A DNA stretch of 33,757 bases from Thermoplasmata archaeon (GCA_022749995.1 JAKIWO010000011.1:1-33757), one strand, 5' to 3'; shown: positions 7,884-17,895, numbered from the stretch's first letter. Translations and numbers: made by a program. The notes: generated from the sequence alone by a model not told the origin.

Positions 7884-8873
7884 GTGAGACTGAGCGCCTT
7901 CACCGTCGTCGATTCTTATCCGGAGTACGAGTCCGGCGCTCGAGATCGTTACGCAGAGGTCCTGGAGCTCGCCGACGCTGCCGAGCGGAACGGACTTTCC
8001 GCCCTTTGGGTAGCCGAACATCACTTCCATACCGGAGGGGTCTGCCCGTCTCCTCCCACCCTCCTCGCTGCGATCGGAGCCCGGACGCAGAGATTGCGGG
8101 TCGGCTCGCTGGTGGCGGTACTGCCGTTCCACTCGCCCGTCGAGATCGCCGAGCAGTACGCTCTCGTGGACCGGCTCGTGCACGGGCGGCTCAACCTCGG
8201 CGTGGGCAGCGGCTACTTGCCCCAGGAGTTCGAAGGGTTCGGCGTCGACCCCGAGGAGAAACGGGCCCGCTTCGACCGCGCTCTCGAGGTGTTGCTGCGT
8301 GCCTGGCGCGGCGAGGCCATCCCTCCCGTGGCCGGGTCGGGACCACCGATCCGGATCAACGTGAAACCCATCCAGCGCCCCGCACCCCCCATCTGGGTGG
8401 CGGCACAGCGGCGCGAGGCGCTGCCCCATCTGGCTCGGGCCGGACGGTCGGTGGCGCTGATCCCCTACGCGACGGTGGACTCTATCGACGAGCTCGCCCA
8501 GGAGATCCGAGAGTTCCGAGCCGCGCTACCAGGAGGGACGACCGCCGAGGTCGCTGCGGCGGTGCACGTGTACTCTGGAACGGAGCTGAGCGTGGCCCGA
8601 CAAGCTCTCCAGCGATACCTCGACAGCCGCCTGGCCACGCACAGTACGCATCTGGCAGCCAAGGTGCGGGCGGACCCCCGTCGCGCTCACGCCGAGGCCG
8701 TGGAGTCGTCAGGATTCGCGGCGTTTGGCTCGCCGGAGGAGGTCGCTCGCCAGTTGCAGAACTTTGCCGCTGCGGGCGTCGACGAGCTGCTCGGGATCTT
8801 CGACTTCGGTGCGTTGCCCGTGCGCCAGGTCGTCCAGTCCGTGGCGTCCCTCGGGGCCCGCTGGGGTCGCTAG
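7884..8873 (+). CDS. LLM-class flavin-dependent oxidoreductase (bacterial luciferase-like)
   Basis: 'SALWVAEHHFHTGGVCPSPPTLLAAIGARTQRLRVGSLVAVLPFHSPVEIAEQYALVDRLVHGRLNLGVGSGYLPQEFEGFGVDPEEKRARFDRALEVL' is characteristic. Confidence 0.92.
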   Translation: MRLSAFTVVDSYPEYESGARDRYAEVLELADAAERNGLSALWVAEHHFHTGGVCPSPPTLLAAIGARTQRLRVGSLVAVLPFHSPVEIAEQYALVDRLVHGRLNLGVGSGYLPQEFEGFGVDPEEKRARFDRALEVLLRAWRGEAIPPVAGSGPPIRINVKPIQRPAPPIWVAAQRREALPHLARAGRSVALIPYATVDSIDELAQEIREFRAALPGGTTAEVAAAVHVYSGTELSVARQALQRYLDSRLATHSTHLAAKVRADPRRAHAEAVESSGFAAFGSPEEVARQLQNFAAAGVDELLGIFDFGALPVRQVVQSVASLGARWGR

Positions 8874-8938
8874 GCGGTCGTGCCGTGCCCGGCTCCCGCC
8901 GGGGGCGGGGCCGCCCGGGGGGGGAGCGCGGCGGGCGC

Positions 8939-11323
8939 CTAGTGCGGGGAGTCGCCCGAGGCGGGGGTCGGCAGCGGCGGGTTGTTCGAGGCCGGGTCCG
9001 GCTTGGTCCCGCTGCCTTCCGACCACACCGACGTTCCGCTGGAGCCCGCAGCGCCGTCCTTGGCAGTGCCACTGTCCGCCGAGTACGGCTGGATGGGACC
9101 GCCCGCGGGGGGAGAGCTTCGGCGCCGGATGAGCAGGAACAGTACGAGCGCGACCACCACGATGAGCACGAGCTGGATGACCCAGCCCACGGTGAGGCCC
9201 GAGCCGGCGCCTAGCTCGTTGGTCAGTACCGAGGGCGAGGCCTCGACCGGGACCACGAGCTCGTCGTAGGCGCTGCAGCCGCCCGTCGGGCAGTGCTGGA
9301 ACTCGGCGTACAGGTCGACGTACTGGTCGCCCGTGCCCCAACTGGAGGGGATCTTGAACGAGACGCTCCCCGAGGTAGCCGTGGTCTGGGTGAAGCTGCT
9401 CCCCTGGTTGGCCACATACTGGTCGGTCTCGAAGTAGAGGCTGATCACGCCGGGCGCTGGGGCGTTGGACACCGGGACGATGGTGTACTGGATGGTGATC
9501 GTTTGGCCCGGCTGGTAGCTGCCGTCCACGTAGTTGGACTTGGTCGAGATCGATGCGTGGAGCACGTAGCCGTTCCCTTCATCGATGGTGACCTCGCCGC
9601 TCGCCAGCAACCCGGAGGTCGGGCTCTGGGCGGTGACGTTGACCCGGACATAGGACGGCGTGTTCACGACGGGGACGTTGAAGGAGATGCTCCCGCCCGT
9701 GACGACCCCGGACCAGAGGGTCACGCCGCTAGAGGAGGCGACGGTCCCCCACAGGGTGGCCGAGGAGAGGGCCGAGCCCTGCGTACCGACCGCCACGTGC
9801 AGCGTGTCGCCGGGCTGGTAGACGTACTCGCTCGGGGTCAGCAGGATGCTCGGCGTGGTGACGTCGGCGTAGCCCACGCCGTCGATGCGCTGGGTGGCGT
9901 TGTGCGCGAAGACGATGAGCTCGATGAGCCCGGCGTAGCCGGTCGGCATCGGGAGCGTGAAGCTCGAACTGCCTGCGCCAGAGTTGATCGTCCCCGTGAG
10001 CCATCCGGCGTAGGAGGCATCCGGCTCGACGGCTTCCCAGTCGTCGACCGTCCAGCCGGCCGGGGCGCCGCCGGTGCCGTTGCCCAGCTGCCAGTTCACG
10101 GTGGCGGTGTCCCCACCGTAGTACTGCTGCTGGCCGAACCAGACCTGGAGGCCCTCCGTGCTGTTCTCGTAGGGCAGGACCGAGAAAGAGAGCGTGTTGT
10201 TGAGGCTCGCCCCCGGCCCGTTCGTCTGGGTCGAATTCTCCCAGAAGACGTACGGCATCTGCGGGGTGAACGTCGAGGTCGAACTCGTGAACAGGATCGA
10301 AGCATCCCCCTGCGAGTTCGTGATCAAGTGGAGCGGGGGGTTACCCGGAAGTGAGGTGACCATGCCGTGCGGGCCGTGCAGGGCGAGCGCCACCGAGATG
10401 TTCGCACCCGGTCCCGTGTAGAAGCCCGTGATGATCGTCACCGCGACGGTCAGGATCGCCGGGGTATTCGCCGGGAGCACGGCGACCGACGTTCCGCCGT
10501 TACCGAGGGTCAGGCTGAGGGCGGTGCTCAGGTTGCCGACGTAAAGCGTGGCGGAGCTAGTGTGGCTTTCCGTTCCGCCGGTGCCGGTCAGGTTGGCCCA
10601 CCCTCGGAGAAGCACCGAGGTGCCCGGGGCCGCCAGACGGGGAATGGAGACGGTGAACGTCTCGAAGCCCGACGGGGTGAGGGTCAGGGGGGTGCTTCCG
10701 AACAGCGACTTGAACGTGAAGTTCGCGAGTTCGTACGTGCCCGTCACCACAATGGTCGTAGGGGTGAACGGCGCACCGTTCGTCGTGCGGGTCACGGTGG
10801 AGAGCACCTGCGCGGACTGGCCGGGCAGGTAGGCTTCCTGGTAGGGGCCCATCTCCGTGTAGAAGGTCTGGACGGTGAAGTTCTGGTAGAGGAACCCGGC
10901 GAGCGTGCCCGCGAGGGTGATGTTCCAGATGCCGCCCTGCGGGAGGTTGAGCGGGAGGGCGTAGAAGATGTTCCAGTCGGAGCTGTAGTTGTCGGTGAAG
11001 AGGGTGAAGTTGGCCACGAACTTGGCGACCGGGTTCGTGAGGCCGTCCCGGGTGGCGTTCTTGTCGTTGATCTCGACCGTGGCCACGGTGTCGCCGGTCC
11101 CGTCGTAGGCGTGGTAGTAGATCTGGCCCGTAGAGAGCCCTGTCTCGAAGTTGAACCGGTTGAATCCGCCGCTATCCGTGGGGGTGATCGATGCCGCCAC
11201 GGCCGGATGCGGAATCGCCGGAGGGGCGACCGCGTGGGCGCCCCCGAGACCGGGCACGCCAATCAGGGCGATCAGGGTGAGGACGACGGTCGCAGCGGGC
11301 AGGCCGGCCAGTGGGCGGTACAT
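8939..11323 (-). CDS. Large secreted surface protein (Ig-like/beta-sandwich repeats) with C-terminal TM and long cytoplasmic tail
   Basis: ATG 11323: 'MYRPLAGLPAATVVLTLIALIGVPGLGGAHA'; beta-rich repeats; C-terminal TM 'VGWVIQLVLIVVVALVLFLLIRRR' then a roughly 60-aa Ser/Gly/Pro tail. Confidence 0.82.
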   Translation of the reverse strand: MYRPLAGLPAATVVLTLIALIGVPGLGGAHAVAPPAIPHPAVAASITPTDSGGFNRFNFETGLSTGQIYYHAYDGTGDTVATVEINDKNATRDGLTNPVAKFVANFTLFTDNYSSDWNIFYALPLNLPQGGIWNITLAGTLAGFLYQNFTVQTFYTEMGPYQEAYLPGQSAQVLSTVTRTTNGAPFTPTTIVVTGTYELANFTFKSLFGSTPLTLTPSGFETFTVSIPRLAAPGTSVLLRGWANLTGTGGTESHTSSATLYVGNLSTALSLTLGNGGTSVAVLPANTPAILTVAVTIITGFYTGPGANISVALALHGPHGMVTSLPGNPPLHLITNSQGDASILFTSSTSTFTPQMPYVFWENSTQTNGPGASLNNTLSFSVLPYENSTEGLQVWFGQQQYYGGDTATVNWQLGNGTGGAPAGWTVDDWEAVEPDASYAGWLTGTINSGAGSSSFTLPMPTGYAGLIELIVFAHNATQRIDGVGYADVTTPSILLTPSEYVYQPGDTLHVAVGTQGSALSSATLWGTVASSSGVTLWSGVVTGGSISFNVPVVNTPSYVRVNVTAQSPTSGLLASGEVTIDEGNGYVLHASISTKSNYVDGSYQPGQTITIQYTIVPVSNAPAPGVISLYFETDQYVANQGSSFTQTTATSGSVSFKIPSSWGTGDQYVDLYAEFQHCPTGGCSAYDELVVPVEASPSVLTNELGAGSGLTVGWVIQLVLIVVVALVLFLLIRRRSSPPAGGPIQPYSADSGTAKDGAAGSSGTSVWSEGSGTKPDPASNNPPLPTPASGDSPH

Positions 11324-11344
11324 AGCGGAATCCTCGGTGTTTAC

Positions 11345-11354
11345 GTATATAATT
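11345..11354 (-). promoter_or_regulatory. TATA-box-like element for the surface protein starting at 11323
   Basis: Minus strand 'ggaattatatacgtaa' about 26 nt upstream of ATG 11323. Confidence 0.65.
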
Positions 11355-11435
11355 CCACCGTCGGAGGCGCCGACGGCCGGCTCCCCCCAGAACTGCCCGG
11401 GTCGACTATTCAACCAGCGCAACGGTACCTGCGTT

Positions 11436-12224
11436 GTGGCCGTGGAGCCCAAACCAGGTCCAAAACCGAAGCGGCTCTACCTGCGCATCGTCCGCCTCGC
11501 GGAGGGGTCCACCGACCGACCCCCCCACCGCCTCATCGCAGCCTGGACGCTGGATCTCGAGCGGGTCGGCCGCTTGGTGGCCCACGGCGAGCTCGTCGAC
11601 CCGCCAGGGGATCTGCTGCTGTTCCGTGCCACGGACGCGTCGGAGGCCGAACGGGCGCTCCGGTCCGACCCTTGGCGGGCGGTCGAGGGTGCCGAAAGCG
11701 AGCTGCTCTCCTGGCACGCCAGCTCCACGGCGATCGGCGTGAACCTCGACCCACCCCCCTCCCGCGGCACCGGGCGGCTGACCAGCCTGCGCCGGGTCGC
11801 CATCGCGGTACGCGACCAAGCGCGCTCGGTCGCTTGGTACCAAGAGGTACTCGGGCTGAGCGTCCGCGAGAGGGAGACGGAGACCGGTTTCATTGAACTC
11901 GCACTGGGACGGGGCAGCTCCGGCCTCGCGGTGGTGGAGCCTCGCCCAGAGTGGGGCGAACCCCACTACTCGCGCACCGCGGCCCGGGTCGGCCGCGAGA
12001 CGGGCATCGTCTTCCAGACCGACAGCGTCTCCGCGCTGGCCCTGCGACTACAGCACGCCGGCGCGAAGGTGACCCAACTCCCGCGCGCCGAACCGTGGGG
12101 GGGCTCCACGATCCGGTTCGCCGACCCCGATGGGAACGAGTTCTTGGCGTTCCAATGGGGAGCCCCGCCCCCCTCGGCACCCGGTGCCCGGGCCCACGTG
12201 CCGCACCCCAAGCAAGCGAGATAA
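11436..12224 (+). CDS. YCII-related domain fused to a glyoxalase/VOC domain
   Basis: N-terminal 'HRLIAAWTLDLERVGRLVAHGELVDPPGDLLLFRATDASEAERALRSDPWRAVEGAESELLSWHAS' (YCII-like); C-terminal 'LRRVAIAVRDQARSVAWYQEVLGLSVRERETETGFIELALG...TIRFADPDGNEFLAFQW' (VOC). Start GTG 11436 or 11442. Confidence 0.8.
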   Translation: MAVEPKPGPKPKRLYLRIVRLAEGSTDRPPHRLIAAWTLDLERVGRLVAHGELVDPPGDLLLFRATDASEAERALRSDPWRAVEGAESELLSWHASSTAIGVNLDPPPSRGTGRLTSLRRVAIAVRDQARSVAWYQEVLGLSVRERETETGFIELALGRGSSGLAVVEPRPEWGEPHYSRTAARVGRETGIVFQTDSVSALALRLQHAGAKVTQLPRAEPWGGSTIRFADPDGNEFLAFQWGAPPPSAPGARAHVPHPKQAR

Positions 12225-12251
12225 TCTGCTCCGGGCTCCTTCTCCGAGCCC

Positions 12252-12917
12252 ATGACCGAGCTATTCCCGGGCGTCCACCTCGTGGACGGCGTCGACCCGA
12301 GTCCCGACTTCACGACCCACGTCTTCCTGCTCAAGAACCGCGGGGGCGGCTACACACTCGTGGATACGGGCGTGTCCGGCAAGGACGCGGCGATCCTCGC
12401 CTACCTCAAGTCCCACGCGATCGCACCGGCCGAGGTCAAGCACGTCCTGATCACGCATCTCCACGCCGACCATACCGGAAATCTCCGTCGTATCCTCGAC
12501 GTGACCAAGGCCAAGTCCTACGCCCACTGGATCGAGGCCGGCTTCATCGCCCAGCGGCCCGCGTACGACGGGCCCGGCAGCCCGCCCAAGGAACCGGTCG
12601 AGATCGACGTGCGGTTCAAGGATGGGGACGTGTTCGAGATGGGGGAAGGGCTGGTGGCGTACCACACTCCCGGGCATACCCCCGGTCATACGAGCTATTT
12701 CGAGCCCTCGAGGGGTCTGCTGTTCAGCGGCGACCTCTTCTTCGGGATACCCGAGCTGGCGCTCACCCTCCCGGACTACACCATTCACACGGGGACGGCG
12801 CAAATCTCGGCGCGGCGGATGGCCGACCTGAGTCCCCAGGCGTTGCTCACCTACCATGGTGGCCCCTTCCTGAAGGGATCCGCCGAGGCGCTTCGTTCGC
12901 TCGTGCGCCAGTTCTGA
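12252..12917 (+). CDS. Metallo-beta-lactamase fold hydrolase
   Basis: 'HLHADHTGN' metal motif, 'YHTPGHTPGHTSYF', 'LLFSGDLFFG'. Confidence 0.92.
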   Translation: MTELFPGVHLVDGVDPSPDFTTHVFLLKNRGGGYTLVDTGVSGKDAAILAYLKSHAIAPAEVKHVLITHLHADHTGNLRRILDVTKAKSYAHWIEAGFIAQRPAYDGPGSPPKEPVEIDVRFKDGDVFEMGEGLVAYHTPGHTPGHTSYFEPSRGLLFSGDLFFGIPELALTLPDYTIHTGTAQISARRMADLSPQALLTYHGGPFLKGSAEALRSLVRQF

Positions 12918-12929
12918 CCGGGCTCGCAC

Positions 12930-14300
12930 GTGGGGCCTGAACAGGCACGCCAGGTACTCGCGGAGACCAGCTTCGTAGGCTGGCGGCGTCAGGCGGGATG
13001 GTCCCCGCTGCTCATCGAGCGAGCGGAGGGCTGCCGATTCTTCGACACGCAAGGGCGCAGCTACCTGGACTTCGCATCGCAGCTCGTGGCGACGAACTTG
13101 GGACACAGCAATACGGCGGTCGCCGAGGCGATGGCCGCCCAGGCCCGAAGGTTGCCGTACTTGCACCCCTCGTTCTCGACGCCGCTGCGTGCGGAGTTGC
13201 AGCGGGAACTCTCCGGCGTCCTTCCGCCCGGGCTCCCGCGGTGCTTCTTCTCTACCTCGGGGACCGAGGCGATCGAGGCGGCGCTCAAGATCGCGCGCGT
13301 GACGACCGGCAAGCCGGGAATCCTCGCCCGGTCCCGTTCCTACCACGGAGCCACCGCTGGGGCGATATCGGTCAGCGGTGAGTTCCGTCGCCTTCCCGTG
13401 GAGGGCCTCGGGACCGTCCCCGGCACCGAATGGGCGCCCGAATGCTACTGCTACCGGTGTCCGCTGGGTCTGCGCTACCCGAGCTGCCGAGTGGCGTGTG
13501 TAGAGGAGATCGACCGGATCCTCGCTCGCCAACAGGACATCGCGGCCGTCATCGTCGAGCCCGTCGTCGGGAGCAACGGGGTGATCCTTCCAGTTCCCGA
13601 GTACCTTCCCCGGTTGCGGGAGATCACGCGACGGCGTGGGGTCCTCCTGATCGCCGACGAGGTGATGACCGGCTGGGGGAGGACCGGCCGGTGGTTCGCC
13701 GTGGACCACTACGGGGTGGTCCCGGACATCCTCGTCACCGCGAAGGGGATCACGGGCGGCTATGCGCCGCTCGGACTGACCGCAACGACCGAGGCGCTGC
13801 ACCAAGTCTTCGAGCAGCGCTACTTTCCGCACGGCCACACGTACGAAGCGCATCCGGTGATGCTCGCCGCGGCCTTGGCGGCCGTGCGAGAGTACCGCCG
13901 GCTCGATTTGGTGGCCCGCTCTGAACGCGAGGGGCGGCGCCTGCTCGCCGAGCTCCAGCAGCTGGCCGCGCGACATCCTTCGGTGGGGGAGGTGCGGGGG
14001 CTGGGGCTGTTCGCCGCCGTGGAGCTGGTCCGGGACCGAGCGAGCCGGATCCCGATGTATTCGCCCGAGCGGAAGCTCACGGGAGATCCGAGCGTAGTCG
14101 AGGAGGTCGCCGAGGCGATGCTAGCGCGGGGCGTGTTCGTACTCGCCTGGGGTTCGAACCTGATCTTGGCTCCGCCGTTGATCGTGAAGGCCGAGGAGAT
14201 CACCGAAGCACTCGCCGCGCTCGACGACGCACTGGGGATCGCCGACGCCGCCGCGGCCCACGCCGCTCCACCGACGGGAGCCTTCGGCGCGCAAGGCTAA
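12930..14300 (+). CDS. Class III (PLP-dependent) aminotransferase
   Basis: 'FFSTSGTEAIEAALKIAR', 'SYHGATAGAISVSG', 'IADEVMTGWGRTGRWFAVDHYGVVPDILVTAKGITGGYAPLG' with PLP lysine; GTG start. Confidence 0.93.
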   Translation: MGPEQARQVLAETSFVGWRRQAGWSPLLIERAEGCRFFDTQGRSYLDFASQLVATNLGHSNTAVAEAMAAQARRLPYLHPSFSTPLRAELQRELSGVLPPGLPRCFFSTSGTEAIEAALKIARVTTGKPGILARSRSYHGATAGAISVSGEFRRLPVEGLGTVPGTEWAPECYCYRCPLGLRYPSCRVACVEEIDRILARQQDIAAVIVEPVVGSNGVILPVPEYLPRLREITRRRGVLLIADEVMTGWGRTGRWFAVDHYGVVPDILVTAKGITGGYAPLGLTATTEALHQVFEQRYFPHGHTYEAHPVMLAAALAAVREYRRLDLVARSEREGRRLLAELQQLAARHPSVGEVRGLGLFAAVELVRDRASRIPMYSPERKLTGDPSVVEEVAEAMLARGVFVLAWGSNLILAPPLIVKAEEITEALAALDDALGIADAAAAHAAPPTGAFGAQG

Positions 14301-14324
14301 GCGGCGGGTCCCTCTGGTCCACCC

Positions 14325-17252
14325 GTGCGAGCGCTGGGAACGGCCGGAGTCCTGGCCCTGCTCCTCGCGGCCGCGGTGCTCTTCGCACCGGTCCTCTCGG
14401 AGATCGCCGGCAGCGGGCCCCTCGGAGCGCTCCGGTCGAGTTCGCAGAGCATCGGTACGCTCCTGGGGGCCACCCACGCCCTCCCCGCGACCCCCCGGAG
14501 CTTTGGAGCGGTCGGGCCGATCGGCCCCGAGTACTATCTCCAATCCAACAGCAGCTTTGGCGCCGCCTTCGAGGAGCCGCTGCTCGCGGTCGACCCGCTC
14601 CACCAGGTGCTGTACGCGGTCGACCAGTTCCACGGCTTCCTCACCGCGAGCAATCTCACCACCGGCGCCCTCCTGGCCAGTACGGTGTTCGCCGCGGATC
14701 CGCCGGCGGCCTCTCAGGTGCTGGGCCTGAGCTTCCTACCGGATCACGGCCAGGTGGTCGCCTCGTACGACTGGGGTCCGGGCGGCTCCTTGCTGGTCTT
14801 CAACGGCTCCTCCCTGGGGCTCGAACAGAATCTCACGGCCTTCCCCGGACTCACCGGGTATCCACCGGCGAAGAGCCTGTACGTCCGTGCGACCGACCAG
14901 CTCTGGGTGCAGGACGAGAACCACGGGGGTCTCGAGATCCTCTCGGCGGAGGATTTGAGCCTCGTGAGCACCCTCGCCACCACGCCGGGTTGCTCGCTCG
15001 GCTGCGCTTCCGACGGCCTCGTCGACATCTCCGTCCACGGGTTCGTGCTCTCCGACACCGGGTACCTGTTCCTGCCCGAGATCTCCCTCGCCAACGACAG
15101 CGCCTTCGCCACGCTCCCGGGCCCGAACGGCACCTTCACCTTCGGCAAGAGCGCCTTCGACGCCGTTTCGAACCAGATCTGGGCCGAGAACTTTTCCGGA
15201 AGCCGCGCGATCGTCTTCGCACGGTTCAACGCCAGCACCGGCAGTTTCCTGGGGAACGTCGCCACTCCGATCGTGGGGTTCCGGGGCATCGCCTACGACC
15301 CGCGCCTAGGCGCGATGGTCCTGGCCGAGCGGGATCCGGCTCGCTGCCTCGGCAACGACCTGCTCTGGCTCAACAACACGGCGGGTGGTGTCCTCACCGA
15401 CCTCTGCGGCCCCGGCTTTCCGACCGGTGCTATCGGGAGCTATTCTGAGCTGGCGCTGGTGGACCTACCGGCCGCGTCGCTCCTCGTGGCCGCCGCCCCC
15501 GGCGAGGCCGAACTGTTCGCACTCGCTCGAGCGGGCAATTCCACGCTCACGCGGTTGTTCGCCTACGGCGAGATCGCTCCCACGAGCGCGACGTTCTTTC
15601 TTCCCGGAGGAGCCGAGACCGTGGAGGCCGGCGCGGGACCCAACGGCACCGTCCTCAGCCTCCGCAGCGAGAACACCGGCGCCACGATTTGGGCCGAGAC
15701 CGTCCGGCCCGTCGGCCCGACCGCAGTGGACCCCTCGCTCGGCCTGCTCTACCTCGCCAACGTGACCGGTGAGATCCTCGCCTACCACCTGTCGGATGGC
15801 AGCTACGCCGCCACCGTGGTGCCCCGTTCCACGAACTCGGTGCTCGGGCTTGCGGTAGATCCCGTGCACGCCTGGCTGTACGCGATCGAGCCGGCGAACG
15901 GAAGCACCACCGTGTCGGTGTACTCCCTCAGCGGCACCTCGGCCACGCTGCAGGGCAATCTTGGGCTCTCGGGGGTGCGGCCTTGCGCCTGGACCGCCGA
16001 CCCCGCCGTGCCGGCCCTGGCCCTGACCTCCTGCCTACTTCCCGGTGCTCCGAGTGGAAACAACCTGACGCTCATCGACCCGAGCCCGCTCGCGGCGGCT
16101 CCCGCCATCCCTACGGGGGAGTATCCGGATGCGCTATGCGCGGGGGCGAGCGGCAACATGTACATCCTCGACGCCAGCAGCTCGGAGGTGACGGAGTGGA
16201 ACGCGAGCGCTCGCGCCACGCGCAACGTCGCAGTGACGGGTTTCGGCGCGAGCAGTCTGGCGGTGGACTCCTCGGGCGGTCTCCTGCTGGGCGCCGTCGG
16301 TGCCGCGTTGGTCATCCTCAACCTCTCCGCTCCCGGCCTCCCCCTGGTGGCCCGTCTGTCCGCTCCGTCCGCTCTCGCAAGCGTGGGCGTCGACCCCGCG
16401 AGCGGCGTGCTGCTCGCGTCGACCAGCTGGACCGGCCAGGGCGTCCTCCTCTCCCCCGCGAGCACCCCGTGGGTCGTTCCCGGATTCGAAGTGGCCCCGG
16501 CGAATGATTCCCTTGCGGCATCCTGGGGTCCCGCACGGAACCCTCTAGGCGCGGTGGCGGCGACCTACCTCCTCTCCCTCTCCAACGACAGCGGCCGGAC
16601 GTGGAACCTCGCGGGGCAGACGACGGCGCTCAACCTGACACTGACTGGGCTGGTGGACGGCCGGAACTATCTCGTGCAACTCGCCGCCAAGAATTCCGCC
16701 GGCGGCGGTCCGCCCTCTGCGAATCTCAACGCGAGCCCGGTCGGCGCGCCCTATCCTCCCACCGAGCTTCGCGCCACCGCGAACAGCTCCCTCGTGGCAC
16801 TCGCATGGCAGCCGCCGGTCGACGACGACGGCGCGCCCATCACGGGCTATGTGGTACAGTGGAGGGCGAGTAGCACGGGCGCGTGGACCAGTGCGCCCAC
16901 AGGGAGCGGGCTCTCCTACAACGCCACCAACTTGAGCGACGGGAACACCTACAGCTTCCGCGTCCTGGCGGTGAACCGGGCCGGGACGGGCAACCCCTCG
17001 GCCGGAGTGAGCATCCCGTTCGGGCCGGCCGGCTCAGTGGCGGGCCCGCTCTCCAGCGCCGTCACGCAGCTGGCCCTCGTGCTCCTCGTCGTCGCGATTG
17101 CGATCATCGCGCTCGTGCTGTTGGTCCGCCGCCATCGGGGACCGGAGCCGCCCGGTGACGAAGTCGAACCGCAGGACGCCGAGTTTAGGGTCGTCCCATC
17201 TTCCTCCGCGCCGATCGAGCCGTCGACAGATCCGCCCGCGGAAGCCCCCTAG
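14325..17252 (+). CDS. Secreted beta-propeller (YVTN-like) protein with two FN3 domains and C-terminal TM
   Basis: Signal 'LGTAGVLALLLAAAVLFAPVLS'; propeller-like 'TAVDPSLGLLYLANVTGEILAYHLSDG', 'LAVDPVHAWLYAIEP'; FN3 'YPPTELRATANSSLVALAWQPPVDDDGAPITGYVVQWR...YSFRVLAVNRAGTGNPS'; C-terminal TM 'LALVLLVVAIAIIALVLLVRR'. Confidence 0.85.
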   Translation: MRALGTAGVLALLLAAAVLFAPVLSEIAGSGPLGALRSSSQSIGTLLGATHALPATPRSFGAVGPIGPEYYLQSNSSFGAAFEEPLLAVDPLHQVLYAVDQFHGFLTASNLTTGALLASTVFAADPPAASQVLGLSFLPDHGQVVASYDWGPGGSLLVFNGSSLGLEQNLTAFPGLTGYPPAKSLYVRATDQLWVQDENHGGLEILSAEDLSLVSTLATTPGCSLGCASDGLVDISVHGFVLSDTGYLFLPEISLANDSAFATLPGPNGTFTFGKSAFDAVSNQIWAENFSGSRAIVFARFNASTGSFLGNVATPIVGFRGIAYDPRLGAMVLAERDPARCLGNDLLWLNNTAGGVLTDLCGPGFPTGAIGSYSELALVDLPAASLLVAAAPGEAELFALARAGNSTLTRLFAYGEIAPTSATFFLPGGAETVEAGAGPNGTVLSLRSENTGATIWAETVRPVGPTAVDPSLGLLYLANVTGEILAYHLSDGSYAATVVPRSTNSVLGLAVDPVHAWLYAIEPANGSTTVSVYSLSGTSATLQGNLGLSGVRPCAWTADPAVPALALTSCLLPGAPSGNNLTLIDPSPLAAAPAIPTGEYPDALCAGASGNMYILDASSSEVTEWNASARATRNVAVTGFGASSLAVDSSGGLLLGAVGAALVILNLSAPGLPLVARLSAPSALASVGVDPASGVLLASTSWTGQGVLLSPASTPWVVPGFEVAPANDSLAASWGPARNPLGAVAATYLLSLSNDSGRTWNLAGQTTALNLTLTGLVDGRNYLVQLAAKNSAGGGPPSANLNASPVGAPYPPTELRATANSSLVALAWQPPVDDDGAPITGYVVQWRASSTGAWTSAPTGSGLSYNATNLSDGNTYSFRVLAVNRAGTGNPSAGVSIPFGPAGSVAGPLSSAVTQLALVLLVVAIAIIALVLLVRRHRGPEPPGDEVEPQDAEFRVVPSSSAPIEPSTDPPAEAP

Positions 17253-17405
17253 TCGTCCCGGGCTCGCGATGACGCCCGAGGGTGCGGCGGCGGCGTTTGG
17301 TCCTTCACAGGCGCTCAGAGTTCCCGACCCGGATCGCCCCGGATGGGAGGATTCGAGTGGCGAGGCGCGTGGAGGCGCTTTCCGCACTCGGCGGCTCTGG
17401 GAGCC

Positions 17406-17885
17406 ATGACCCGATCGATTCCGGCTCGACTCGGGCACGTGGGGATCGAGGTCTCCGACCTCGCCAAGGCCCGAAGGTTCTTCGGGCTGATCCTCTCGCG
17501 TCTCGGGTTCCGTTCGGTCCGGACGACGAGCCCGCGCTGGATTGGTTTCCGGCGCGGAGGCACCACCCTGTGGCTCACCCAGAGCTGGCCGCCTCGCGTC
17601 CATCGGAGAGCCGCCCGTGTGCCGAAGACGGACGAGGAGGACCCCATCTCCGACCATCTCGCATTCCAGGTCCGCTCCGCCCGGGAGGTGGTCGCCCTCC
17701 AGCGAATGCTGGAGCGCCAGGGGTTGCATCCGATCTACCCAGTAGAGTGGCAGGCATCCCAGGGTGGCCTTTGGTACGTCTCGACGGCGTGGACCGATGC
17801 CGATGGCGTGGTGCTCGAGGTGTACGCAACTCCACGCAGATCCTCTCGAGCCCGCCGGAGCCCGAAGCCCGTCGGGGCCTCCTGA
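17406..17885 (+). CDS. Glyoxalase/VOC superfamily protein
   Basis: 'LGHVGIEVSDLAKARRFFGLILSRLGFRSVR...SDHLAFQVRSAREVVALQRMLERQGLHP...AWTDADGVVLEVYA'; ATG 17406. Confidence 0.85.
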   Translation: MTRSIPARLGHVGIEVSDLAKARRFFGLILSRLGFRSVRTTSPRWIGFRRGGTTLWLTQSWPPRVHRRAARVPKTDEEDPISDHLAFQVRSAREVVALQRMLERQGLHPIYPVEWQASQGGLWYVSTAWTDADGVVLEVYATPRRSSRARRSPKPVGAS

Positions 17886-17895
17886 GGCGGATGGT

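Noticed and set aside
10367-11896. 509-aa plus-strand ORF (and 9293..10354)
   Set aside because: Antisense to the 837-aa surface protein and overlapping the YCII-VOC gene in the wrong frame.
12261-13976. 571-aa minus-strand ORF opposite the MBL and aminotransferase genes
   Set aside because: It is antisense to two strongly recognisable enzymes, Arg/Gly/His-rich with no family signature; a high-GC shadow ORF.
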